This document shows positions 24,701 through 36,130 of a stretch of 64,000 nucleotides of DNA, piece by piece (the first letter of the stretch is position 1; the number at the start of each line of letters is the position of its first letter). Source of the stretch: Hemerocallis citrina (lineage: Eukaryota; Streptophyta; Magnoliopsida; Asparagales; Asphodelaceae); contig CM030366.1 in the NCBI GenBank assembly GCA_017893485.1, forward strand, positions 48,048,283-48,112,282. The letters are read 5' to 3'. The translations under genes and the position numbers were made by a program. The notes under the pieces are model-generated. The model was given only the letters and a program-made list of their open reading frames with translations, did no database searches and was not told where the DNA came from.

Positions 24701-25970
24701 GTGCTCTCTACTATAAATTCTGCTAGGTCTTTGGCCTTGATAGCGGTTCTTGGCTAATAGTTTATATCATGTTGGCTCAGCTCTATAGACCACTTCATAA
24801 GGCACCCGAAAGTTTCGGGCTTGTGGAGTACTTGATTGAGGGGCTGGTCGGTAAGAATGACCACCGAATGAGATTGGAAGTAAGGGCAGAGATTTTGAGC
24901 TGCCATAACTAATGCATAGGCCATCTATTCTATCTTTGGGTCACGACGTTCGGCATTTCTGAGAACCTTACTCACATAGTAGATCGAACTTTGTGTCTTA
25001 TATTCTTCTCTTACTAAGACGGCGCTGAGGGTCTGTTCTGAGGTGGCAAGGTATATATAGAGGATTTACCTAGGCTTTGGCTTGCTCAAGAGTGCAAGGT
25101 TGACCAGATAGGCTTTGAGTTGGTCGAAGGACTCTTGTTGCTGTTGCCCCCACTCGAAGCCTTTTGTTCCTCTAAGATCCTTGAAGAATGGGAGACACTT
25201 TTCTCCTGACTTAGAGAGAAAGCGACCTATGGCCGCGAGGCATCCTGTGAGTCTTTGTACATCTTTGACACTGGAAGGGGGTTCCATATTCAGTATGGCC
25301 TGGATCTTTTTCGGGTTGGCTTCTATGCCTCTTTGTCTAACCATGAACCCTAGGAATTTGCCGGATGAGACACCGAAGGAACATTTAGTCGGGTTAAGTT
25401 GCATGTTGTGACTCTACAATACATCAAAGGCCTCATGTAGGTCAGTCACATGGTTCAGCTTGTTGATGCTTTTTACCAACATGTCATCCACATCGACCTC
25501 CATGTTCCGGCCGATCTATTCTCTAAAGACCTTGTTGACAAGGAACTGATAAGTCACACCGGCATTCTTTAGACTGAAGGGCATGACCCAGTAGCAATAT
25601 AGGCTTTGGTTTGTTACGAATGCAGTCTTCGAAATATCAGGGGGGAACATTCTGATCTGGTTATACCCGGAGAAGGCGTCCATGAAACTCAAGAGGGCAT
25701 GATCGGAGGTTTCATCAATCAGAGCATCAATGCTAGGAAGTGGGAATGAATCTTTCGGGCAAGCTTTGTTCAAATCAGTGAAATCAATACAAATTCTCCT
25801 GCTCTCGTTGGCATTTTTTACTATCACAATGTTGGACAGCCACTCGGGATAGTTAACCTCCTGTATGAACCGAGCATTCAAGAGTTTCTCTACTTCTTCT
25901 TTGATTGCCTGTTGGCGCTCTGGTGCAAACTTGCGATATTTTCCTGAACATGTTTAACTTCGGGAGCCTG
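24701..25970 (-). pseudogene. Tat reverse transcriptase and RNase H
   Basis: Minus strand. RT segment 25881-25516: RRICIDFTDLNKACPKDSFP and FMDAFSGYNQIRMFP. The catalytic box at about 25481-25499 reads VDVDDML where YVDDML is expected, so the box Tyr is replaced by Asp. Thumb/connection 25404-25066: NPTKCSFGVSSGKFLGFMV and GCLAAIGRFLSKSGEKC; then the RNase H remnant with several stops. Clearly Tat-like and inactive. Confidence 0.85.
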
Positions 25971-25987
25971 AGGTGATGCATGAGAAG

Positions 25988-26674
25988 TTATTCTGAGATT
26001 CCTGGCATGTCTGTCGCGGTCCAAGCAAATAGGTCGCGATTTTGCCTTATACATCGGATAATGTCGGCTTTGACAGGAGGGGGAAGGACCTTACTATTTT
26101 GGAATGTCTTGGTCGAGTCTTCTTCTGAGAAGACTATTTCTTCCAACTCATCGACCGGCTCTGAGATAGCTTGGCTACTCCCCTGAGGGAGCTCAAGGGC
26201 TTCAAGAGAAAGGACTGGCCCTCCTACCGAAGTCATGTAACATTTACGGGCCGTCTCCTGGCTCCCTCTGACCTCTCCCACCCCTGCTGTGGTGGGGAAT
26301 TTCATCTTCATATGGTAGGATGAGGGTACGGCTTGAAGAGCGGTTAGGCCAGGCCGGCCCAGGATGACATTGTAAGCGGCCTTTACGTTAATAACCATAA
26401 AGTCCATCGGTTTGGTTCGGGTGGTCGGGGTTTTGCCAGTGGTTAAGTCGAGAGTTATAACTTCCTCGATCGTCACTGGCACCCTGGAGAATCCGTAGAG
26501 AGTGTAGCCGACGGGTCTGAGGCGGTCTCTAGACAACTTGAGACCCTGGAAGGCTTCTAGGAGAAGGATATTGACCGAACTGCCATTGTCGACCAGGAAT
26601 CGGCGCACTTCGATATTGGCCATATGGAGGATTATCACAAGAGCCTCACAATGAGACGTTCGGACCCATTCCAA
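25988..26674 (-). pseudogene. Tat protease region
   Basis: An open 228-codon stretch on the minus strand with FLVDNGSSVNIL (aspartic protease active site written DNGSS), GFSRVPVTIEEVITL and YNVILGRPGLTALQAVPSSY, followed by the linker DLFAWTATDMPGI that leads into RT. This is the longest undamaged piece of the element. Confidence 0.85.
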
Positions 26675-26739
26675 ATCCTTGTCTGAAAGGTGACAGGATC
26701 CTCAAGGCCCTTGGGGGAGGATGATTCTGCACTGAGTTT

Positions 26740-28584
26740 ACATCTCGGACGAAGGCTTTTCGGGAGGAGTTCGACTTCCCCCCCATTGGGCCTCCATGAA
26801 TGAGATGTAGGACAGTTTCAGCTTTGGATTTAGGGGTCTTAACAGGTCTTTCAGTTCACTTATTAGCCCCTCGGGGAGGCGAAGGATCTGCTCTATCCTT
26901 CCTTACAAACTTTGCCAACTGCCCCCTTTGGATGAGGGCCTCGATCTCATCTTTGAGGGCCCGACAATCATCTATGTCGTGGCCATGGTCCCTGTGAAAA
27001 TGACACCATTTGTTCATGTTCCTTTTCTTACCTGGTGTATTCGTCTTTGGAGGTGGTTAAAGCAACCCTTCTTTCCCGACCTCCATTAGGATGGCAGGGA
27101 CACTGACATTAAGAGGAGTGAACTTCTTAAAATGGGGAGGAGGGCGGCGCTGGCCACCATTATCCTCCTAAAGCTTCTTAGCCCCTTCTTCGTCTGCATC
27201 CTTCCGTTTGTTCCCGGACAGGGGCTCTTTCTGATCAACTGGGAGGAGGGCCTCCTCTGCCCAAATATATTTCCCACTCCTCAGTTGGAGTTTCGAGAAG
27301 TCCCGAGGCGGTTTTTTAGCGAGAGATGCCTTCAAGTCGGCATGGTTAATGTTGTGTCGAAACACAGCAGAGGCCACCGAATGATCAAGGGAGGCGATAG
27401 ACCGAGCCTCGGTGGTAAAGTGCTTGACATAGTCCCTTAAGAACTTGCCCTTCCTTTGACTGAGTGCCAACAAAGATGTGTTCGTCTTCTCGGTTCGGCG
27501 GCTACTCACAAAGTGGGTAAGGAAGAGCTCCTTGAACTGGTCGAAGGAGAGGATGGAGGCAAGCTTCAGCCGGGAGTACCATTCTCCCGCAGGCCCCTTC
27601 AGCGTGGCTGGGAGGGTTTTGCAAAGGAACACATCCAAAGCTTATGAATCATCATGAGACTTTTGAAACTATCGATGTGGTCAGCCAAGTCTGATTCCCC
27701 ATTGTAAGACTCAAAGTAAGGGGGCTTGAAGTTTTCTGGGACCGAGGCTTCCATGATGGTTCTCTGGAAAATGGAGGCTTGCTTGGTCATAAATTCCTCG
27801 CCCACGACTGTTCTTCTTGGTTGAGCCTGTTGACGCGCCTCTCCATTTCGTGGAGACGGTGGTGGATGGATTCATCCCTACGGTCGGATCTAGTCGACTC
27901 TCGGGATTCTCCTTCATGAGTTGTGTTACGACGAGGGCTAGGCGTGCGCTGGTCATGACTCGGGGCATGGGGAGGGCTGTGCGCACACTACTCCTAACTT
28001 GTGGCGATATTAAAAGCTCGCAAGATATCCTCCTTGAAATTCTAGAACTTGGCCTGAGTGACTAGTGCTCCTCCAGCCTAGCGGTCCCTGGGTGCGGCTC
28101 GACTTATTGGAGTATGACTTCTCCGCCGGCGACGTGGAGGGGACTCTCTTTGCCTCCTTAGGGAGGGAGTCATTTTATGCCTTGGTCTACGGGAAGACCG
28201 GCCTCTGGGAGCCCTTTGGAGCTTGGGTTGAGGGACTTCCTCAAGGGCCCGCCTTTCATTCAAGCTGGTTCGGAGGTCGACCCCCCTGCTGTCGATTAAT
28301 GATCACTTGACGGAGATCCTGATCGGGAGGGCTTTGAGAAGACATAGATCCAGTAGAAGGGTTATGGACTGAGATGCAGTCATGGTAGGAGTGTTGTCCC
28401 TGATGGCTTCGACGGGAGCCCTCGGGGCAGCCCCCCTGGACCTGGGAGGAGGCAGTTCAGGCTACGGTTGCTGAATGTGCTGGTTGAGTTGAAGAGGAAG
28501 ATCTTGGGGTTGTAGAGGAGGAGGAGGAAGAAGAGTGGCTCTTTGGCTGGATGCCACTGCCTCCCCCTTTCCTTTAGGAGGCAT
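26740..28584 (-). pseudogene. Tat gag, broken
   Basis: Probable start MPPKGKGEA at 28584 on the minus strand, 50 bases after the primer site. Pro-rich and Arg-rich N-terminus with several stops; core PENFKPPYFESYNGESDLAD at about 27760-27700; after a frameshift LKGPAGEWYSRLKLASILSF and LFLTHFVSSRRTEKTNTSLL (27638-27168); a CHFHRDHGHDIDDC zinc-binding motif at about 26965-27005 followed by LIQRGQLAKFV. The order is that of Tat Gag. Multiple stops and frameshifts make it a pseudogene. Confidence 0.82.
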
Positions 28585-28634
28585 GGCTTGGAAACTGCCT
28601 TTACCGGTGATATGCGACTGGATTGTTTTTCGTT

Positions 28635-28650
28635 TTCCACAGACGGCGCT
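28635..28650 (-). other. primer-binding site of the Tat element
   Basis: Minus strand AGCGCCGTCTGTGGAA, one base from TGGCGCCGTCTGTGG seen in Tat-type elements at this place. It fixes the LTR end just to its right and shows that gag-pol is transcribed leftwards. Confidence 0.7.
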
Positions 28651-28654
28651 AATC

Positions 28655-29113
28655 TGTTGCTGCTGGTTTTGGTGTGGGTGCAAACAGATGAATTTGTGGA
28701 TTCTTTTGGAAACAAATAAGGCAAACCTGATGACGTTCGGCAGACGTTTGACTGTTTCTCGCTGCTGTCGTTAACCTGCAAAAAGTTCGATACAGTGGGA
28801 TGGATCCCGGGGATGAATCCTCTGACACTCAAGTCAGTAATCAGGAAGATTTTGAAAGAGCGCTTTTGTGGAAAAATATTGATTACCTTTCTTATGGTGG
28901 GGGAAGGGGGTTATTTATAATCGCCCTTAGAGACAGTTTAGAGATAATCCTTTATCTCTATGTCCCGGTGTTTTTGGATAAGATATAGAGTTTAAACTCG
29001 TTTCATGACAAAAGAGTCGATTTAAACCGCATCTTAGAGATAATCACGAATTTGAATTACTTTTTAAATATCTGGGCTGGTCTGAAACGGGTTCCCACCC
29101 ATATCCAATAGAA
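28655..29113 (-). repeat. 5' LTR of the Tat element (outer end uncertain)
   Basis: The inner end is TGTTGCTG on the plus strand (…CAGCAACA on the minus strand), four bases from the primer site. A possible outer end is …TAGAACA at 29113, giving short TGTT/AACA termini, but no duplication or second LTR copy confirms it. The small plus-strand ORF 28800-28988 is LTR sequence. Confidence 0.4.
28911..28920 (-). promoter_or_regulatory. TATA box of the Tat LTR
   Basis: Minus strand TTATAAATAA, followed by a C-rich stretch; about 255 bp from the LTR end, a plausible length for R-U5. Confidence 0.55.
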
Positions 29114-29584
29114 CAGATCCGTTTTTAGGTTACTAGGCTTTGTAGAAAGACCCAGTTCCCATTTTGGACCCGTTTGTAGGTGAAATTACCATTTTACTCC
29201 TGAGAGCTTTGAGATTCGTGCTTGACTTGAACTGTCCCAATTTAATCCTATTTTTAGCCATATCAGTACGTTTATCTATTTTCATTAATCCTTAAGTTCA
29301 TAATGCATTGTGTTTATAGGGTATTAATTATTAAAGTTTTAAGGAAGCTTTTGATTCCTTTGTGTGCTTTAAAGTATTATTGATTAATCTATATTAGTTA
29401 CGATGATTATGCTGTAAAAATTCGTATGTTTTAATTGACTATATAGTTGCTTTCGACAAGTTATTGCATAGTTTACATCTTTTTTTATACAATTTTATAT
29501 ATCTTCTTGGCATTAGTTTTATGCTTTATGGATTTTTGTTTATAGTTGTTGCTCTGTCGGTTTTCATATTTACTTTATTGTTCT
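29114..29584. other. non-coding, probably internal sequence of element A
   Basis: AT-rich sequence upstream of the polypurine tract of A. I see no ORF or repeat in it. Confidence 0.4.
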
Positions 29585-29596
29585 AAGGGGGAGTGA
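29585..29596 (+). other. polypurine tract of element A
   Basis: AAGGGGGAGTGA directly before the LTR start TGTAATGCCCC; element D has the parallel GGAGAGAGTGA before its 3' LTR. Confidence 0.75.
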
Positions 29597-31917
29597 TGTA
29601 ATGCCCCCATAACCTTTAATACAATATTTTGAATTAATAAATAAAATTTAAATCAGTTTATTTAATTATTTTGAATTTTCGTAAAATTGACATTTTTGCA
29701 CGTGCAAAACATGTGCAAATATTTTCGATGTGTGAGTTTAGAATTATGAGTTGATGAACAAATTATATTATTTGTTGTTGGTTATATTTGATTTTTTGGG
29801 ATTTTTCTGAATAAAGAAAACTACTTTTGTAAATTTTTGAAAGAAAGAGGTGTTTTTGTAAAAAGTTATTCATGGGTGAAAATTGAACTTAAAAATTGTT
29901 TGGTAACATTTAGGGCCGGCTATTCAGTAGAAAGCTCTAAGGAATTAGATTATATCCCTATTTGATTGATTTTTATTGATTTAATTGAATAAATATATAA
30001 TTACGCAATTTTGAGATTGTTCGGAACTTTATTGAAAATATTCTTTCTGGAGAGTAAAAATCAGATTATTTATTTAGAAAGTCTTATCTTTATTAGTAGA
30101 TAATAATTCTACCTTTTCTGGATTTTTACGAATATTTTATGGTTTGTTTGTAAATATTACAAAGATAAGGACTTTTGTGTAAAATTGCCACTTGGGGTAA
30201 AAATCCAAAATTTCAAATTCTGGGTGGCATATGTTGGTCGGCTAAAATCAGGAGAGTTAGGGGATTTAATTTTATTCAATTTTAATTTGATTTGATTAAC
30301 TAATAATTGGAAGAATCTATATGTAAATAAATAATTTTCTTGAGGGGTATTTTTGTAAACTTTGTGAAACCCTAGAACCTAATCCTGGCCTATATTAGGG
30401 GAAACAACCGCCTTACTGTTATGAATCCAAAAACTTTATTTTCTCATTATTTTCTTGGATTTGGATCTTGGATTTTCGCAAGAAGGAGGAGAAGGCTTTT
30501 TCTTTATTATTACTATTGTTTTTCAAGTTGATCTTCTTTGAGGCATGTGGTTGTTCTCATATTTTGATTTGTGATATGCTTGTATGATATGATGATGATT
30601 GATCAAATATGATATATCTTGCATGATTATAAAACTTGATGTTAATTTATTAAAGGTAAAGTTTAATGAAAATGTAGTCAAATAACATCTTCACGAATAA
30701 GAACCCTAATTGAGATGTGATTACCATGTATAAATTAATTATTGATGTTAGAGATTGGTGATGCATGAAAGAACTTGTTTAATACTTGTATGATCATGGA
30801 GTTTATGATAGTTGATGGGTATTTGTTATGATAACTTATAGACCATTGAATACACGCAGATTCATTGCTTGGGGGATTAAGAAGTTGGATTTTTATTGTT
30901 AATTCGCTGTTTAATGCAAATATACTTTTTTTTAATGATAAACCCTAATCGATTATGCATACAATTGCTTATATGGAGGGACATATACTTGAAAATACAC
31001 CAAATATATAATGGTAGATTTTTAGGGTTCAGCAAACCCTGGGTTTGGGGTTGTACAGTCTCGGGTGAACAGTAACCCGAGGGTTACTGTTCAACCCGTA
31101 ACTGTACAGTTGCTGCCCTGGTTTTGTTTTGGGCTGTTTTCCGCCATTTTCAAGGGGTTTTCGCGTGTGGCTTTGTGTGTTACGGTGGGGGGACCTTAGC
31201 ATACGTATAAAAGTGTTTATACAAGTGTTTAAACAAATAATTATGAGAGATTTGATCGAGTTTGGATGAGATTTCGAAGTCGTTATATGGTCTGGACTGC
31301 TATCTGCTCCAGATTGGAACGAGAATTCGACATAGTTGCTGATGATATTACCTAAAGCTTATAAAATAGAAATTGTAGCACACTGTGTCTAGTTTCCAAT
31401 ACATCTGACGGATCTTTAATCCGACTAATAGATTGAAAAATATGAAATTTCTACCACTGTACTATCGTAGTTTTAGATTTTTAAAATAACGATTAGTTCT
31501 CAGAATTTGCTGGATATGAACTCCTTGAATAAATTTATTTGAGTTCAGATTTTTTATGGTGAATTCCTCGTTATGTGCTGAATTTAAATTGATTTTTTCC
31601 AGAATTTAATATTGATTATAGAGTGCCCTGTTTCGAACAACAACTTTCAAATTTTTGGATGAAAGATAGTTTTCAGAATTTATTGAAAATGAACCCTTTG
31701 AATTAATTTATTTGAGTCCAGATTTTTATAGTGGGTTCCTTGATATGTGCTGGATTGAAGTTAATTTTTACAGAATTTAATATTGATTTTAGAGTATATT
31801 GTTTTGAATGACAAAATTGTATAATTTTCAGATTTTGTAAAAATCTATATTTTCATAGATGAAATGTGCTTCCATACATATAAACGAGTTCTCATGGCAG
31901 TATTAGTTGATTAAAAG

Positions 31918-34900
31918 TGTAACATCCTGCATTTTATTTATAAAGAGTTTGTTGATTTTTACGTATTTTGCACGTATAATCTCATATGCATTTTCTGGAA
32001 TATTATGTCTTTATAACATGAAACAATAATTATTTCAAGTCTTTCTCTTTATTTTTCTAAAAAACCTATTTTTAAAAGCCTAATAAAATCCTAGGCCTAA
32101 TTATCTCTTTCTAGCCCACCCTAATTAATTAATTAATTAATTAATTAAGAGCCCATGGTTAATTGGCCCATTAGTGAGCCCATTTAACTTAATTCCTCTT
32201 TAATTAGTCCAACTTGTAATGTAGACCAATTTAGTAAGAAATTAATTAAAACACATGAACAAACTTGCAAATAGTGATACTAGTTTTGCATGTGCATTGC
32301 ACTAGCACGTGCAAAGTGCACTACTAGGTGTAGGCTGAATTTCACCAAAGAGAGAGGGAGAGATGGGTGAAGTGGGGAAGTGGTTGCTCCGTCATGGGTA
32401 GTTGCTACAACTCCCTAATTCATCTTGGCCTTTGATCCTTAACTATTTGGACTAATCCTAGTCTTCCATTTGCACTCAAAATTTGTATAAATACCCCCCC
32501 CCCCCCCACCCCTCCCCCTTCCTACACTCTTCTTTTCTTGCAAATAAATTATTGAAAAGAAAGAAAGAAAAGAAGAAACATTAGTAAGTCAAAAGATTGA
32601 GAGTTGAATTGTGTGTGTTCCCTTCCCAAACTTGGCCGGCCAACCATTGGAGCAAGAAGGAGTCCAACACCATTCAAGCTAGGAGGAGAAGTCAAATTGG
32701 CGGCTCAAACTAGGAGGAGAAGACTTCCCTTGTTCATTCTAGGAGATCTTTAGGAGTTTTTGTTGTATTCTCTCCATTAAAGGTGGGTGATTTTCTCGAA
32801 CTTCTAATTAGACATCATGCTAGGATATTGTTTGATAAAATTGAGTAGAAAACCCTATATAATCTAGCCATGTGTTGAGAAAATAAAACAAGTTGCAATT
32901 GGTAGGAATGTGTGTTTAAAAGAAAGTTAATTATGCAAATTGTGATTGTTATTATGGAAATTACCATGCTACCATGATTTATATGCTTGTTATGTGCTAA
33001 ATTAAGAAAGTATGATTGTATGTTTAGTTAATTGAAATGAGAACCATGAAAAATGTGATTTTGACTAATTTATTTGTTAATGGCATGAAAAAGGAAAATT
33101 GTAGCTGAAATGATTGTTCAATAGTAATAAAAATAATAAAAATGATTTAGGAAAACTTTTAAGTGCAAATTGATAGAGAAACTATGATTGTTTTCTAAAA
33201 TTCGAAATTATAGAGACAAATGTAAGTAGAGAGTAAAATGATGATTTTTGTGTCAAAAATCAAGTTTTATTTTACTGAAATACTGTAATTATATGGAAAC
33301 TAAAATCTGGAGTTTTTGAATTAAATTGGAGAAGAAAAGAATTTAAAAATAGTTGTTTTTATAAAAATTCGAAGAGGACAGAGACTCGAACTATAACCCC
33401 TAAAAACCCCAATCCATATCAGATTAGCCACTTGGACTATTTGGTTAACGAGTGCATTTGGGTTCGCTTACTGTAGCATGGGTTGGTCTTGGGTTTCGGG
33501 TTCGAAACTGGGCATTAGCCCTTTTTATTTTCATTTTTAAAAATTTTTGAAACCCGAGAGTTAATTCATAATGATTTAAACCCCTCTTCATAACTCGTGT
33601 GCGGTCTGGCCTTTCTAGTTAGCAGCGGCGCCACAGTGCGCTGCACTGTAGCTCGCGGGTAGTCTTTGGTTGCGGGTTCGATTCTTGAGTTTGGCACTTT
33701 AAACAATTTTTTGGGTTTTTTGCCTTTTAATTGATTTTTGGACTTTTAAAAATCCGAAAAAATATTATAATTATCCTAAAAATATATGGATCTCATGAAA
33801 AATATCTCTACAATATTTGACTTAAATAAGAGTGGTTTAGAAGTAAAAAAAAAAATTTGAGTAGAATTCCATGAAATTGACATTTTGGTGATTTATTCCA
33901 TGAGAAAATTATACTAAGTTATAAAAGAGGATTTTAAATGAAGAAAAATTTAAGTGGGTTGTTTATGGACCTTCATTCACTAATTTGAGTATTATGTGCA
34001 TTCGAAAGATAAATGAAGAACACAATTTGTGATTTTTGAATTAAGCAAAGAAAGGAAATAATAGAGTGAGAATCTAATGGATGTAGTGAAATTGATTTTT
34101 GAATGTGAAATATATAGATTGAGAAATTGAACTTTATGTATGGGATTGATTCATAGAAAAAGAACTTATGAGTATGAAAACTCAATTTTTTGATTATGAA
34201 GTGAAATTGAGAACTAAAGTGTTGCTAAGCCTCATACAGGCATTGGAAAGAATAAAGAATTTGTTGAGATGTGATTTGAAATGAAAAGACCAAGATTGGA
34301 TCGTGTTGTATAAATGGTTAAGACTGGTATAGTGGGAGTGCTTACTCTAGAGGATTGATTTTATTCATGATTCAAATAAATTAAGGACTAGACACATAGT
34401 GGAGATGTGACGAAAGTAAGAGAAAAACACGAGTATGAGGGCCTCGGAGCTACGGCGTGAGAATATTCACAAGCTGTCTACACGATGCGTCGTGTCATGA
34501 CTTGGATATGTCTCTAGGAGTCCGTACCGCAGGTGACGCTTGTGGAGTGTTTGGTGACTGCGGGTGGTGTCATGTCCCATGACGGAGGCTGAATTGTCCA
34601 TAGGTTCTATACGATGCGTCGTGTCATGACGTGAGATTTTCCTCCAAGCTGTCTGGACATGAGCTTGTAACTCATAGAACATCTAGGATACTTATCGTAG
34701 TTACTGTAGTAGTTTAAGTCATGACGAGAGATTGAACCCTACAAGATGAAGAACAATTAAGGGCTTGCCCTCGGACTTATGTAGTATGGGATGCATAGAA
34801 TCCGAACAAGTGCACATTAGTGTCATGTAATATACATAACTGCATAAAGGACTAAGTGCACCGCACAACACGACATCAATAAGATAGTCCCCGTAGTTCT

Positions 34901-35225
34901 GTTTGTGACAAGTTTGTGCTTTCTAAGTAAGAGAAAATTGATGTATTATATCCTAGCGCAGTTGAATGAACTGACGTGCCCACAGTTTTTATGCAGGATA
35001 AAATGATTGACAAGATTAAAGTATGCATGCTGCTCAAAGAATGATTCAAGTGTTGTATATTTCTATTCATGTAATTGTTGTAAATAGCTTCCACTGTAAA
35101 AGTGTAATGTAAATGTAACTCTGATGTAACAAAAGTTTTAAATTCTTTGTAAAATCGTACGAAGAGAAGTGTAAAGATCCTGTGGAACTTCGAATTCGGC
35201 CTTATTTGGAATTCGAGGTGTTACA
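31918..35225 (+). mobile_element. solo LTR C
   Basis: 3308 bp with TGTAACA…TGTTACA termini, inserted in LTR A; flanks AAAAG / AAATG are an imperfect duplication. It shows LTR features: TATA near 32486, C-rich leader with 'cttggccggcc', and near its end the taagggcttgc…tgcatagaatcc block shared with A and D. It contains a (TTAA)n run at about 32120-32150 and the repeated cgatgcgtcgtgtcatgac at 34482 and 34612. No internal region, so a solo LTR. No coding sequence is supported. Confidence 0.85.
32486..32518 (+). promoter_or_regulatory. TATA box and C-tract of LTR C
   Basis: TATAAATA at 32486-32493 runs straight into 14 C, then A, CCCC, T, CCCCC. The complementary strand is a candidate G-quadruplex at the expected start of transcription. 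Confidence 0.5.
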
Positions 35226-36130
35226 AAATGGAACGTGGTTAATGAAGAGTAGTTTGTATAATTAAACCAAGTTGGATTTGGATTTGAGGCTTGGGGTTAT
35301 GATGTGAACCCTCGAAAGATTGTTAAGGATATGTTGAGTTGTAAGACTCTAAAGGTTGAGTGGGACCCTAGCATGCCGGCAAGTGAGATTTTGTGGAATT
35401 TTGGCCAGTAGGGCTTTTGTTGTTGATTTTGTAAAAGTTAAGTCCGGTAGAGTACACCAACTCTAGGGAGATTGTGATTCTAATTAACAGTAATAAACAT
35501 AAGGACAAACACTAGTTGGAGTTGTGATGAAATAAGAGCAAACATGGGTAGGGGGGCCTCATATGATCTGTTGTGTGAGATAATCCCCAAAATTATCGAG
35601 GTGTGAGTGAAATAGTCTCCGGAATTACCTACGGTGTGGGATTGATCTCCAGAATTATCGGGATTGAGGCGACGCTCATGTGATATTCGTGTGATGATGT
35701 GCCATAGCTTGCGGTGTGGGGTATTCTCAAGACTCCCAGGTGTGAGTGAAATAATCTCGGGAATTATCTGTGGATAGAAATTGACCTCTGAAATTATCGG
35801 GGCATGGACTAGATACTCACAGAATAATCTAAATCTTAAAGTAATGATGAAGTAGGTTAGTTACATAATGTGGGATTGAACACTATAAAGTGAAGAACGA
35901 TAAGGGCTTGCACCGGACCTATGTAGAATTCTACAAGTGTGCATTAGAAATCATCATTGGCATTGTGGTTTTCTTGACTTGTTTTATGCATGCTTACTTT
36001 CTGTTTTTCTTACACTTGACACTTAGCCTAGCTTCTTTTGATGTTTTATGCTTCATTTATCATTGTTTTATATTCCATTTATTATTGCCATGTTATTCAT
36101 GTTCCATTATTATTAACATGTATTAATTAT

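Noticed and set aside
32275..32335. Hairpin-rich gcacgtgc…ctactagg resembling another Helitron end
   Set aside because: No clean CTRR|T junction or empty site; it lies inside LTR C and can be LTR sequence.
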